This document shows positions 9,078-18,397 of a stretch of DNA of 64,000 nt, in pieces; the first letter of the stretch is position 1, and every line of letters starts with the position of its first letter. The stretch spans positions 85,188 through 149,187 of the forward strand of contig NZ_JONV01000010.1 of NCBI RefSeq assembly GCF_000712035.1. Direction: 5' to 3'. The stretch is from Salinicoccus luteus DSM 17002 (GTDB taxonomy: Bacteria; Bacillota; Bacilli; Staphylococcales; Salinicoccaceae). Below the pieces are notes generated by a model. It worked only from the letters and a program-made list of their open reading frames with translations, was not told the origin of the DNA and did no database searches. The translations under genes and the position numbers were made by a program.

Positions 9078-10690
9078 TGGAATTCTTGAAAAATGAAAGG
9101 AAGCAGATACTCTACAGCATCATGCTTGGCCTTGTCGGTGGTCTTGTCGGCATTGCCCTGTTCGGGCTCAGCGGGTACATGATCAGCCTGAGCTTCTTCG
9201 ATCCGCCATTCTTCGTCATCATACTGATCATTGCAGTCATCAAACTTTTCGGCATGATGAAGGGGGCTTTCAAGTACATTGAACGGCTCCTTTCCCATGA
9301 GGCGACTTTCCAGCTGATCGGCCGGCTCAGACTGGACTATTTCAGAAGCACGATCCGGACCGGGCGGAATACGCACAGTGTAAAGTTCATCCAGAAGCTG
9401 AACCAGTATTTCGAGCAGGTGGAGAACTATTACATCCGTATCATCTATCCATACATCGTTGCCGTACTGATTTCACTGCTCCTCATGGTGCTCTCGGTCT
9501 ACTTCGGCATGGCTTTTGTGGTGCTGACAGGCGGGATTGGGCTCATGCTGCTCTTTGTCATTCCAAAGGTTTTTGAAGGACGGATGTCGAAAGCGCTCGA
9601 AGCAAGGGAGGCCACGGATGATGCCCTCTACAGCAGGCTCTATCACTTCATCCATGACTATACAGACCTATGGGTGACAAAAAGGGCGGGGAGGGAAGAG
9701 GCGCGCCTCTCCCCTGATATGGAAAGGATCAGAAGGAATGAGGACAAGGTGGCCATGTATGAAGCAGCGATGCAGTTCATTGCCCAGCTGGTCCAGATTT
9801 CAGCAATCATCCTGATCATCCTTATGCTCCAGGAAGATACACCGCTGTGGGTGCCGATGGTGATGCTCATTGCCCTGAGCTATTTCGATCTGGCAATGCC
9901 CGTAATGAATCCTGCTAGCCAATACCGGAGGGTGAGGGCGGCAGTATCAGAACTGGAAACGGATGTGCCCCAGGAGGAGACGGGGGCGCATTCTGAAGTG
10001 ACGGCAATCCAGGTGGCAGGACTGGACTTCCGTTATCCGAATGCATCGCTTGATGTACTGAAGGATATATCTGTGACATTCAAAAAAGGCGAGAAGCATG
10101 CCATCATCGGCAGCAGCGGTTCCGGCAAGACGACTTTGATTGAACGCGTCATCCATGGAGACCCGGCAGTGACCCTCTATAATGGGGACAAAGAGGCAGG
10201 TCACAGTGCATTGAGGGGCAATGCTTCAATCATGCCGCAGCAGCTGGATTTCTACAACGCGACGGTGATGGATAACATCACTCTGTTCGGACATGTCGAA
10301 AGGTCGCAGGCAGAAGCCGAAAACGATCTGGAGGCGTTGGGAATGGCGCACTATGCACCAGAGACAGCCATCGAATTCACCGGCAGGCTGTCGGGTGGTG
10401 AACAGAAGCGGCTCCATTTCATCCGCATGCTGGCTGAAGACAAGCCACTGTGGATTATGGATGAGCCGACGGCACGGCTGGATGACCGTCTGAAGCAGAA
10501 GATATGGGACCGCATACTCTCAAAGCCGACACTCATCATAAGCACGCATGATCTCAGCAGGCTCGAAGCATTCGATTTCATCCATTATATGGAGCAGGGA
10601 CGCATCATCGAATCGGGTCCATACGAAGAGCTGATGCAGCAGAAAGGTGCAGTATACCAGGCAGTCCAGCGCTTCAAAGACTTGCTATAG
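9074..10690 (+). CDS. cydC: CydC-type thiol exporter ABC transporter subunit
   Basis: A 538-residue ABC half-transporter and partner of the preceding gene. The membrane part carries ALFGLSGYMIS and KYIERLLSHEATFQLIGRLR, close to the CydC hallmark where RYFERLVSHDATF is usual. The ATPase part has GSSGSGKTT, LSGGEQKRLHFIR and LWIMDEPTARLD. AAAGGGGAG precedes two tandem ATGs at 9074 and 9077. As a pair the two proteins should export reduced thiols to the outer face of the membrane, supporting bd oxidase or cytochrome maturation. The second is plausible here because a cytochrome c gene is found near 53.9 kb. Confidence 0.78.
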   Translation: MMEFLKNERKQILYSIMLGLVGGLVGIALFGLSGYMISLSFFDPPFFVIILIIAVIKLFGMMKGAFKYIERLLSHEATFQLIGRLRLDYFRSTIRTGRNTHSVKFIQKLNQYFEQVENYYIRIIYPYIVAVLISLLLMVLSVYFGMAFVVLTGGIGLMLLFVIPKVFEGRMSKALEAREATDDALYSRLYHFIHDYTDLWVTKRAGREEARLSPDMERIRRNEDKVAMYEAAMQFIAQLVQISAIILIILMLQEDTPLWVPMVMLIALSYFDLAMPVMNPASQYRRVRAAVSELETDVPQEETGAHSEVTAIQVAGLDFRYPNASLDVLKDISVTFKKGEKHAIIGSSGSGKTTLIERVIHGDPAVTLYNGDKEAGHSALRGNASIMPQQLDFYNATVMDNITLFGHVERSQAEAENDLEALGMAHYAPETAIEFTGRLSGGEQKRLHFIRMLAEDKPLWIMDEPTARLDDRLKQKIWDRILSKPTLIISTHDLSRLEAFDFIHYMEQGRIIESGPYEELMQQKGAVYQAVQRFKDLL

Positions 10691-10753
10691 TATTATATTT
10701 CAGTAAATGCTACACTGGTTGAAACATAACGTGGCGTGAAAGAAGGGATAAAC

Positions 10754-11605
10754 ATGAAAAAAATAGCAGTGGTAACGGATTCCGCTTCCGGTGTCGATTA
10801 TGCATACAAGGAGAAGCATGACGTCAAAGTGCTTCCAATGTCTGTCATCATCAATGGTGTCGCCTATAGGGATGGCATTGATGCGACGACTGAAGAAATA
10901 TATGACATGCTGAAGGAAAGCGGGGAAGGGGCAAAAACCTCCCAGCCGACCATCGGCGAGTTCATGGAAATATATGAAGCACTTGAAGCGGATGATGACT
11001 ATGAAGCAGTCATAGCCATCCACGCATCGAGTGAGCTTACAGGCACATACCAGAGTTCGATCAGTGCATCGGAAGGCATGTCAAAGCCTGTATATGTCAT
11101 CGATTCCCGTATCGGCAGCTATCCGATGAAGCAGATGGTCGAGCATGCAGTGGAGGCCAGGGAGTCGGATAAGGATATAGAGGAAGTCGTTGATGAGATC
11201 AGGGAGATGACTACACAGACCCAGCTCTACCTCCTCCCCCAAAGCTTCAGTCAGATGAGGAAAAGCGGAAGGGTATCCGCTTCCCAGTCAATGCTTGCCT
11301 CTGTACTCAATATCCATCTGAAACTTGAATTCGATGATGGCAAGGTCGTCGTCGGAGAAAAGCTGCGTACCAAAAAGAAGATAGTCAATGCAGTGCTTGA
11401 AAATCTCGAGTCGCACATAAAGGAAGACGCGGTGGAAACAATCGGCATTGTGCATGCCGGCAGTTCGAGTCTGGTGGATGAATGGAAAAGGAAGATCAAA
11501 GAGCGATTGCCCCAGGTCGATTTGGTAGTCGAACCCCTGGTTACTGTAGCCGGGGTGCACACCGGACATGGCACAATTGGATTCGGGTTTACAAAAGGCC
11601 GATAG
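10754..11605 (+). CDS. DegV-family fatty-acid-binding protein (FakB-like)
   Basis: A 283-residue DegV protein with VVTDSASG at the start, the SQPTIGEF and SSELTGTYQS loops that hold the fatty-acid carboxylate, and a GTIGFGF-type end. FakB proteins present fatty acids to the kinase FakA so that exogenous fatty acids enter phospholipid synthesis. The ATG at 10754 is used because AGAAGGGAT stands before it; the upstream in-frame start at 10736 has no site. A second DegV protein is at 46316. Which lipid each prefers cannot be read from sequence. Confidence 0.85.
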   Translation: MKKIAVVTDSASGVDYAYKEKHDVKVLPMSVIINGVAYRDGIDATTEEIYDMLKESGEGAKTSQPTIGEFMEIYEALEADDDYEAVIAIHASSELTGTYQSSISASEGMSKPVYVIDSRIGSYPMKQMVEHAVEARESDKDIEEVVDEIREMTTQTQLYLLPQSFSQMRKSGRVSASQSMLASVLNIHLKLEFDDGKVVVGEKLRTKKKIVNAVLENLESHIKEDAVETIGIVHAGSSSLVDEWKRKIKERLPQVDLVVEPLVTVAGVHTGHGTIGFGFTKGR

Positions 11606-11607
11606 GA

Positions 11608-11645
11608 AATGCGATTCGGAATCAGTTCCGGATCGCAATTTTTTC
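11608..11645 (+). terminator. Terminator after the first degV gene
   Basis: Arms GCGATTCGGAA and TTCCGGATCGC with one T-G wobble, loop TCAG, followed by AATTTTTT. Confidence 0.8.
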
Positions 11646-11763
11646 TGCAAGTCCGAAAAAGCATGGAGGCCAGGAGTGGCGCTTGGACATAAAGCCTACA
11701 TATTATATTAGGAATAAAAGTGACTGGTAGTAGCAAGGGGAAAGCCGATTATGGTAAAATGAC

Positions 11764-11936
11764 TATAATTATTAACTTTTGGGAGGTGACTACAATTGGG
11801 AAGGCGGATTTGAAATTTCATGTGCCGACTGAGATGTTAGAAGAGAATCGTTACCCTGTTTCAGAAAGCACTTTACGCGAAAATTGTAGTCATATATTAC
11901 CGGAGGTGAATCCCTTCTAGACAAGGGAACTAATTG
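11764..11936 (+). promoter_or_regulatory. Candidate structured leader of the MpfA-like gene
   Basis: The 328-base gap between the degV gene and the next gene holds a TATAAT (11764-11769) and then about 160 bases without a convincing gene. GACTACAATT (11788-11797) and AATTGTAGTC (11882-11891) are perfectly complementary and enclose about 84 bases. A consensus ribosome-binding site GGGAGGTGA (11781-11789) precedes a TTG that opens only a five-codon frame (11796-11813). A second GGAGGTGA (11902-11909) is followed by a small CCCTT/AAGGG hairpin whose right arm overlaps AAGGGA, the only ribosome-binding site near the TTG start at 11934. I could not match it to the M-box, yybP-ykoY or other riboswitches I know. 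Confidence 0.45.
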
Positions 11937-13265
11937 GACATAACCACGATATGGAACTTAACTTTATTTGTAATTCTTATATTACTCACAATGCTTTTTG
12001 TAGGATCTGAATTTGCACTCGTCAAAGCAAGGCTTTCCCGCATCGATCAGCTCATTGAAGAAGGAAACAGGAAAGCGCGCCGCGTGCGCAAAATGACATT
12101 GGAACTCGACTATTACCTATCCGCATGTCAGCTGGGTATTACTGTAACTGCCCTTGGTCTCGGCTGGATCGGGGAGTCGACTTTCGAAGTCGTGCTGCAC
12201 CCTCTTTTTGAACTGATCGGGGTACCTGATCAATTGACGACGGTATTGACCGTGGCGCTGGCATTCATCATCGTCACATTCATTCATGTTGTTGTCGGCG
12301 AACTTGCACCAAAGACAGTCGCAATCCAGTATGCTGAAAAATTGGCATTGATACTTTCAGGCCCCCTGTATTTCTTCGGAGTCATCATGAAACCACTGAT
12401 CTGGACGATGAACGGCGCAGCAAGATTCCTCGTCAGACTCGTCGGGTTCAAGGATGTGCCCGTTGAACAGGCCCACTCTGAAGATGAGCTTAAGATTATA
12501 ATGACACAAAGTTATCAAAGTGGAGAAATAAATCAGACGGAACTGGCATACATGCAGAACATCTTTTCATTCGATGAAAGGCTGGCAAAGGACATCATGG
12601 TGCCAAGAACACAGATGATCACACTGACGGACCCTGTAAATATCGAAGATGTACTGGAAAATGTCAAAGAGCATAACTATACCCGCTACCCTGTAACCGA
12701 GGAGAGTGGGGACAAGGACCAGATCATCGGCTTCCTCAATGTGAGGGAGTTTCTGACGAACCATGTGTCGGATGAAGAAGTCAGACCAGAGGATCATATA
12801 CATGAAATACCGATGCTTACTGAAGTCTCCCGCATCAGTGACGCACTGGTGAAGATGCAGCGTGAGCGTGTGCATATCGCACTCATCATCGACGAGTACG
12901 GTGGTACAGCGGGTATGATCACGATGGAGGATATCCTTGAAGAGATCGTCGGAGAAATCAGGGACGAATTTGATGAGGATGAGGAACCTGATATTGTCAA
13001 GGTCGAGGATAACATCTATCATATAAATGGACGCGTACTGCTCGATGATCTCAATGAGCAGTTTGACATCACATTCGACAACAGTGACGACATCGATACC
13101 ATCGGCGGTTGGCTGCAGAGCGTCAATACCGATATCGAAACGGATGACTATGTCAATACGGAAGAAGACAAATGGATTGTACTCGATATGGATAACCATC
13201 TGATCAAACAGGTTGCGCTGCTCAAAGGCTATAACCAGTCTAATGATGATAATGAAGAGGAATAG
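11934..13265 (+). CDS. CNNM/CBS-domain membrane protein (MpfA-like, CorC/HlyC family)
   Basis: A 443-residue protein with an N-terminal CNNM domain of about four membrane segments (residues 1-190), two CBS domains (about 205-325, including VPRTQMITL and [15 protein letters not shown]) and a C-terminal CorC/HlyC transporter-associated domain. The tail is very acidic. Staphylococcal MpfA of this family protects against excess magnesium, probably by export; old annotations call it hemolysin. Translation begins at a TTG at 11934, with AAGGGA six bases upstream. No ATG nearby gives the conserved N-terminus. The long leader upstream suggests control by a metal or another signal, which is inference. 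Confidence 0.82.
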   Translation: MDITTIWNLTLFVILILLTMLFVGSEFALVKARLSRIDQLIEEGNRKARRVRKMTLELDYYLSACQLGITVTALGLGWIGESTFEVVLHPLFELIGVPDQLTTVLTVALAFIIVTFIHVVVGELAPKTVAIQYAEKLALILSGPLYFFGVIMKPLIWTMNGAARFLVRLVGFKDVPVEQAHSEDELKIIMTQSYQSGEINQTELAYMQNIFSFDERLAKDIMVPRTQMITLTDPVNIEDVLENVKEHNYTRYPVTEESGDKDQIIGFLNVREFLTNHVSDEEVRPEDHIHEIPMLTEVSRISDALVKMQRERVHIALIIDEYGGTAGMITMEDILEEIVGEIRDEFDEDEEPDIVKVEDNIYHINGRVLLDDLNEQFDITFDNSDDIDTIGGWLQSVNTDIETDDYVNTEEDKWIVLDMDNHLIKQVALLKGYNQSNDDNEEE

Positions 13266-13298
13266 AAATAGAACCCCACAGAGTGGGGTTCTATTTTT
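13266..13298. terminator. Bidirectional terminator between convergent genes
   Basis: Arms AAATAGAACCCCAC and GTGGGGTTCTATTT around AGA, with T-rich flank. It serves the MpfA-like gene, and probably the convergent helicase gene, whose stop codon falls within the repeat. Confidence 0.88.
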
Positions 13299-16176
13299 GT
13301 GCATGCGTACCGGATTCAAGATACTTGTATAAATCATAATCGAGCGGTCTCTCCATCACCATGTTCATCGTCACTACAGGTTTGCCCGTGCCATCGTTCA
13401 TCCTTGTCTCCTCCAGTGTCTGATAGTCGATATGGCCTTCACCGAGGTAGTAGAATGTGGTTCCTTCATCATCGTCCTTCTTGACGAAAATATGAATTGG
13501 GGCACCCTGCCTGTGTGCGTGGAGGATGGTTTTAATCTCTTTGGACTCGAGTGTACGGTTGCTGCGGGTGAACCACTTGAGCGTATTTGGGTCAAGGAAC
13601 TGGTCCTCGTACCTGATGGTGTCTTCAATATCCTCGTTCTTATGATAGGTGATGAATACTGGACAGGTCCCGTGCTTGTATTTGTAGCCGTATAATGTGG
13701 AGGACTCATCCTTATCCCAGTTGAGGAGGCGACAGGCATCCTTCCGGGAATACTTGCGGTTGATCGTCAGGGAATTCGATTGGTCGTACTCCTTGCCGAG
13801 AGCAAGGGACAGTTCCATGACTTGACTGACATGTTCCCTGACTACAGGATTCTCCAGAGCACTGGAGAATGTATCGGAAGGATGGATGAAGTCACCTGCA
13901 ACTTCAATGAGCGGCTCACCGTATTTCTTTATGTCCTGCTGCGTGTGAAATGCGTGGGTGAGGACCCGAAGAAGCGAATGCATCGTATCATCGGTCATAT
14001 GATAGCCCCGCCTATGCATATCCAACTGGAAATCCCTCATATTGACCGGTGATTCGATGACCTGCTGCAGCAGGAGGGTCTCATGGATGCGCTTGCCATC
14101 AGCGATCTCCTTGGAAAGGAAAGCCAGAACCTGATGATCATTCTTTGATATGCTCAGATCCTTCTCTTTGATTTTAACCAGGAATTCCAGATAATGGCTG
14201 TACTTATGCAGTATCACCAGTGGATCGATGACATCCGTATCATCATGGAAATCAATGAGCGTGGGAAGCCTGCCGATTTTATTTTTAAGGTACAGGTGCA
14301 TTTCCTTCAGGAAACTCTGGCTGTTGAGTGTCGTTGTGCTGATGGACCTGTATATCTTTTCCTTGGCAATTGATTCAAAATTGATGGTGGAGACGCCGCT
14401 GATTGCATCCCGGTCTATGAGGGATTTCCTGAGCCTGTCCTTGTTGTATGACCTGTCGCCTGTGAGGGCGATGGGAATCATGTAGTTGTTCCTGTAGTTG
14501 CCGATGAAGTCGATGACCGTCAAGTATTCCTTGTCATCATGCTTTCTGAGCCCCCGGCCAAGCTGCTGGATGAAGATGATGCTCGACTTTGTCTGACGCA
14601 GCATGACCACCTGGTTGAGGGATGGGATGTCGACGCCTTCATTGAATATATCCACCGTGATGATGTAATCGAGCCGCCCATTTTCCAGTTCCTTGATCGT
14701 CTGCAGGCGCACCTGCTGGGGATCATCACCAGTCAGTGCCCGGGTTCTGTAGCCGCGCATATTCAATGCCTGGCTGAGCTCTCCAGCTTCCTTCCTGTTG
14801 GACACGAACATCAGCCCCCTGAGCGTCTCGCCGGAATGGCCGTAGTATTCGATCTTTTCCACAAGATGTGCGACCCGATCATTGCTGGTCAGTTGTCCGA
14901 GCGCAGTCGTATCGTCGATGCTCATGCCGTCCTTCTCGTAATCGGTGACGCCGAAGTAGTGGAAGGGCGCCAGAATCTCCTCCTCCAATGCCTGCTGGAG
15001 GCGGATTTCATAGGCGATGTTGTAGTCGAACAGGCTGAATATCTCCATGTCATCCGTCCGTTCGGGTGTGGCAGTCATGCCAAGCAGAAATTCCGGATTG
15101 AAATGATTGAGAATCTTCCTGTATGTCGCCGCGCTGGAGCGGTGCGCTTCGTCCACGATGATATAATCGAAATCATCCGGATCGAACTGTTCCAGGTTGG
15201 CCGTTTTAGACAACGTCTGGACAGTGGCAAAAAGGTATTTCACATCCCTCCTTTTTGTACTGCCGCTGTATATTCCAAATTCTGATTGGGATGCATCGAG
15301 CAGGTTTGAAAAGTCGTTCATGGATTTCTCCAGAATCTGTTCCCGATGCGCCAGGAAAAGCATGCGACCGGGTCTGTACTGCTGCACATCAAAAGCTGCC
15401 AGATATGTCTTCCCGGTACCGGTGGCGGAAACCACAAGTCCCTTATCCTTTCCGGCTCTCCGCAGACCGGCCAGTTCGATCAGGGCCTCCTTCTGCATGA
15501 TATTCGGCTGGATGACCTGACCGGTCAGGGCTTTGTGCTGATATCTGGACCTATCTTCGATGACTTCCAGCACCTTCCGCTGTTCCGGCTGTTCAACATG
15601 GGTCTGTTCATACTGCCGGATCCATTCGGCATCTACAGTTGTGGATTCTTCCCATAACTTTTCGAATTGGCTGTTGAAATGCTGGATGACCGCTCCATTT
15701 TCAAGGCTTGTCAGCTTGAGGTTGTATTCGTAGTTCTTTTTCAGTGCAGCATCCGTAAGGTTGGAACTGCCGATGAACATGGAGGAATAGTGGCTGTTTT
15801 TGAAGACATACCCTTTTGCATGGAAACCTTCCTTGTCGGCCACCCTGACCTCAAGGTTCGGTATGTTGAGCAGTGCTTTGAATACTTTGGGCCTGTTGAA
15901 GTTCAAATATGTAGAGGTGATGATCCGTCCGCCCCTGTTCCTTTTCGCAAGTTCATAGAGCGCCGTCTTCAAAGTCGCCAGTCCGCCTTCAGTAATGAAG
16001 GCGACGGATATGGAGAACGAAGTACAGCCTTCCATTTCATCAAGCATGGAAGAGAGTACATTCTCCTCTTTGGAATTGATGATTATGCGTGGTGGATGAT
16101 GGCCAATCTTGTGAGTATGCTGGTCCAGGAAACCTTGTTCGTATGCATTCAATAAATTATCTCTGTTCACTTCCAT
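13291..16176 (-). CDS. PLD-nuclease-like / SF2 helicase fusion protein (DUF3427-type)
   Basis: A 961-residue cytoplasmic protein. Residues about 30-185 form a phospholipase-D-like module with one HxK motif (H119, K121) followed by GSSN (N139), as in PLD-type nucleases. A superfamily 2 helicase follows: ATGTGKT at 251-257, DEAH at 341-344, MTATPERTDD near 367, then VDIFNEGVDIPSLNQVV and QQLGRGLRKHDDK of the second RecA domain. The last 350 residues match the layout of DUF3427 proteins. Related proteins occur widely in Firmicutes, often labelled DNA repair or restriction helicases. AGAGGTG precedes the ATG at 16176, so the 39 extra N-terminal codons of the open frame are excluded. A role in DNA repair or phage defence is inferred. 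Confidence 0.75.
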   Translation of the reverse strand: MEVNRDNLLNAYEQGFLDQHTHKIGHHPPRIIINSKEENVLSSMLDEMEGCTSFSISVAFITEGGLATLKTALYELAKRNRGGRIITSTYLNFNRPKVFKALLNIPNLEVRVADKEGFHAKGYVFKNSHYSSMFIGSSNLTDAALKKNYEYNLKLTSLENGAVIQHFNSQFEKLWEESTTVDAEWIRQYEQTHVEQPEQRKVLEVIEDRSRYQHKALTGQVIQPNIMQKEALIELAGLRRAGKDKGLVVSATGTGKTYLAAFDVQQYRPGRMLFLAHREQILEKSMNDFSNLLDASQSEFGIYSGSTKRRDVKYLFATVQTLSKTANLEQFDPDDFDYIIVDEAHRSSAATYRKILNHFNPEFLLGMTATPERTDDMEIFSLFDYNIAYEIRLQQALEEEILAPFHYFGVTDYEKDGMSIDDTTALGQLTSNDRVAHLVEKIEYYGHSGETLRGLMFVSNRKEAGELSQALNMRGYRTRALTGDDPQQVRLQTIKELENGRLDYIITVDIFNEGVDIPSLNQVVMLRQTKSSIIFIQQLGRGLRKHDDKEYLTVIDFIGNYRNNYMIPIALTGDRSYNKDRLRKSLIDRDAISGVSTINFESIAKEKIYRSISTTTLNSQSFLKEMHLYLKNKIGRLPTLIDFHDDTDVIDPLVILHKYSHYLEFLVKIKEKDLSISKNDHQVLAFLSKEIADGKRIHETLLLQQVIESPVNMRDFQLDMHRRGYHMTDDTMHSLLRVLTHAFHTQQDIKKYGEPLIEVAGDFIHPSDTFSSALENPVVREHVSQVMELSLALGKEYDQSNSLTINRKYSRKDACRLLNWDKDESSTLYGYKYKHGTCPVFITYHKNEDIEDTIRYEDQFLDPNTLKWFTRSNRTLESKEIKTILHAHRQGAPIHIFVKKDDDEGTTFYYLGEGHIDYQTLEETRMNDGTGKPVVTMNMVMERPLDYDLYKYLESGTHAQK

Positions 16177-16310
16177 ATAATTACACCTCTTTCTCTTCAT
16201 TATATGAGAGTAGGGGATACTTTCCAAGATCTCCTTCGCACTTTCAAAAATATTCAAAATGATTATGGGGATGTGATAAAATGAAACTAACAAACGAGGG
16301 TGGTGTCCAA

Positions 16311-16613
16311 ATGGGTATTTTTGAGTTTCTTGTCACAATCGTCCCGGTTGCACTTTTCTTTTCCATTCCGCTCTACGCCATCAACGTCGGACATAGGCAG
16401 AAGAAGGAGAAGCTTGAAATCCGGAGGCTCCAGGAGGAGAAGGAGCTGGAACGGCTCAGGCAGGAGAACTTCCTGCTTGAGAATAAGCACATGCAGATTG
16501 AACTCGACCGTATGAAGGAAGAAAGCGAGCAGCGGCGTCTGGAAGATTCCAAGGAATCGCGCTGGCTGATAAAGGATACTAAAGACGAAATCACAGAAAA
16601 AAAGACCTCGTAA
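16311..16613 (+). CDS. Small membrane-anchored coiled-coil protein
   Basis: A 100-residue protein with one N-terminal membrane segment (IFEFLVTIVPVALFFSIPLY) and a long charged helix rich in E, K, R and L that should form a coiled coil on the cytoplasmic side. The layout resembles PspB-like and other small membrane adaptors, but I see no family signature. GAGGGTGGTG stands before the ATG at 16311; an in-frame ATG at 16281 lacks a site. It diverges from the helicase gene and ends inside a terminator. Function unknown. Confidence 0.65.
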   Translation: MGIFEFLVTIVPVALFFSIPLYAINVGHRQKKEKLEIRRLQEEKELERLRQENFLLENKHMQIELDRMKEESEQRRLEDSKESRWLIKDTKDEITEKKTS

Positions 16614-16634
16614 AGTAAATTACGAGGTCTTTTC
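16597..16634. terminator. Bidirectional terminator
   Basis: Arms AAAGACCTCGTAA and TTACGAGGTCTTT with a six-base loop, A-rich on the left and TTTT on the right. It includes the stop codon of the coiled-coil gene and faces the convergent GlsB-like gene. Confidence 0.85.
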
Positions 16635-16639
16635 ACGTA

Positions 16640-16897
16640 TTATGCCCTGTTGCCGCCAAGTGCTTTCATAATGAATGAAACAATAAGAATTAAAATGATT
16701 GCACCGAGCAGACCACCGATAATACTTACACCGCCGACTTCCGGTCCAAAGCTCAAGCCGAGTGCATTTGCAATGGCAGCACCGACAAGTCCTGCGATGA
16801 TGTTTCCAATGATGCCGAATGGTACGTCTTTACCGATAATGAGTCCGGCGAGCCATCCGATGATGCCGCCTACGATCAATGTGATAATCCAACCCAT
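16640..16897 (-). CDS. GlsB/YeaQ/YmgE family stress membrane protein
   Basis: An 85-residue, glycine-rich hydrophobic protein with about three membrane segments (IGWLAGLIIGKD, GNIIAGLVGAAIAN, IGGLLGAIILILIV), matching the transglycosylase-associated/GlsB family by pattern and length. These proteins are linked to general and envelope stress, with no known enzymatic activity. AAGGAGGAATTATCC gives a strong ribosome-binding site before the ATG at 16897. Confidence 0.85.
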   Translation of the reverse strand: MGWIITLIVGGIIGWLAGLIIGKDVPFGIIGNIIAGLVGAAIANALGLSFGPEVGGVSIIGGLLGAIILILIVSFIMKALGGNRA

Positions 16898-16997
16898 GGA
16901 TAATTCCTCCTTGTGTCTTGATTGTCTGTTTTAACATAAGAAATAAAACTTCTTTCTAGTAGAATAAATACCCATGGACTGGCTTTTCTAAACAAAA

Positions 16998-18200
16998 TTA
17001 TGAAATTTTTGCTGATCTCATCTCTTCCTTCCTGTACCGTCTCATGATGAAGAGGAAGAGGATGAGTGCCAGTGTGACACTGACCGCACTGGAGAAATAG
17101 ATGGTGCTGTAGCCGAACGCCTCGGCAACGAAGCCATAGCTGATGGCACCGAGTCCGACACCGAGATCGAAGGCGGAAAAGAACGTTGCGTTGGCCATGC
17201 CGCGGCGGTTGTTCTCGACGCGGTTGACCGCCCAGGCCTGAAGCGCCGGCTGCACACATCCGAAACCGAAGCCGTAGAGTGCGGCTGCCACGAACAGAAA
17301 TATCGGCGTCGGCAGGAAGCCGAGCAGAATCATCGCTGCAATGATGGCCAGGGAGCCCGGGATGAATACGATGGTGATGCCATGTCTGTCATACAGTCTG
17401 CCGGCGAGTATGCGGGAGAGCATCAGGAATGCTGCATATATGACAAAGTAGAACTGGATGTAGGTGGAGTCGAATCCCTTCTCATACGTATAGACCGGCA
17501 GGAATGTGGCGATGCCGCCGAATGTCACGGTGATGAAGAAGAGCAGTGAGGCGGGAGCCAGTGCACGCCGCTCTACAATGTCGAAGTGCGGATAGGATTC
17601 CTTCTGCTTGCGTGTATCAGCGACTTTCTCCGGTTTGTCGTATTTGATGTTGGCAGCGAGGATGATTGCGGTGAGGCCGAGCAGGCCGCATATCGCAAAC
17701 AGCATCGTAAAGGAGATGTGGTTGACCAGGAACAGCCCGAGTGCCGGACCGAAGGCAAGCGCAATGTTACCGCTCAGCCCGTAATACCCGAGTCCTTCCC
17801 CACGGCGTTTCCTTGGCACGAGGTCTGTGGCGATTGTACCGGCGGAGGTGCTGGAAAGCCCCCATCCGACCCCCTGGATGATTCTGACCATCAGCAGCAT
17901 GAGGATGGTGAAGCTTGCGGCAAGGGAGAACATGGAAACGACGAAGAGTGCGAGTCCAGTCAGGAATACCGGTGCCCGGCCCTTCGTGTCCAGAAGCTTG
18001 CCCGCACTCGGCCGTATGAGCAGTGCAGAGAAAGTGAATATCCCCACAACAATTCCAATCCAGCGGTCGCTCGCCCCGATTTCCTGGACGAACAGCGGCA
18101 AGGTGGGCAGGGTCATCTGGAACGCGGTAAATATGAAGAAATTGACGATGACGATGAGTATAAAGTCTTTTGTCCATATTTTCTGGTTTTGATCCGACAT
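16998..18200 (-). CDS. MFS transporter, probable drug/metabolite efflux type
   Basis: A 400-residue major facilitator with 12 predicted membrane helices. The loop 2-3 motif reads GKLLDTKGRAPVF, close to the DHA1 pattern. RIIQGVGWGLSSTSAGTIATDLVP (helix 4 to 5; arginine, GVGWG) and a second-half GRLYDRHG loop are also typical of 12-helix drug:proton antiporters such as YfkF/YwoG. AGAAGG stands before the ATG at 18200. Substrate cannot be told. It is a single transcription unit with a 197-base AT-rich gap to divergent pabA. Confidence 0.8.
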   Translation of the reverse strand: MSDQNQKIWTKDFILIVIVNFFIFTAFQMTLPTLPLFVQEIGASDRWIGIVVGIFTFSALLIRPSAGKLLDTKGRAPVFLTGLALFVVSMFSLAASFTILMLLMVRIIQGVGWGLSSTSAGTIATDLVPRKRRGEGLGYYGLSGNIALAFGPALGLFLVNHISFTMLFAICGLLGLTAIILAANIKYDKPEKVADTRKQKESYPHFDIVERRALAPASLLFFITVTFGGIATFLPVYTYEKGFDSTYIQFYFVIYAAFLMLSRILAGRLYDRHGITIVFIPGSLAIIAAMILLGFLPTPIFLFVAAALYGFGFGCVQPALQAWAVNRVENNRRGMANATFFSAFDLGVGLGAISYGFVAEAFGYSTIYFSSAVSVTLALILFLFIMRRYRKEEMRSAKIS

Positions 18201-18397
18201 GTAATTTCAACCTTCTTACTTTTGATTGTTTTTTATGGAGATGATTTTATTTCGAAAATCGAAAAAAGGAATAATATTCATTCTACATCAATGAAATTAA
18301 TTTTTCATCCGTCATAGAGAGTATATCCTTATTTTCTTAAACAAATCCGAATGTGGTAAAATAGGAGGAAATTAAGACAAAGGACAAATCTGTACTG

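Noticed and set aside
11720..11920. 66-codon frame upstream of the MpfA-like gene
   Set aside because: It covers the TATAAT and the paired leader arms, starts at GTG without a site, and differs in codon use; a regulatory leader explains it better, although a small protein is not excluded.
11745..11933. M-box or yybP-ykoY riboswitch before the MpfA-like gene
   Set aside because: The conserved strings of these classes are absent, so I kept it as an unassigned leader.
14539..15285. 248-residue plus-strand frame inside the helicase gene
   Set aside because: Antisense shadow of the helicase core; the helicase motifs on the other strand are unmistakable.
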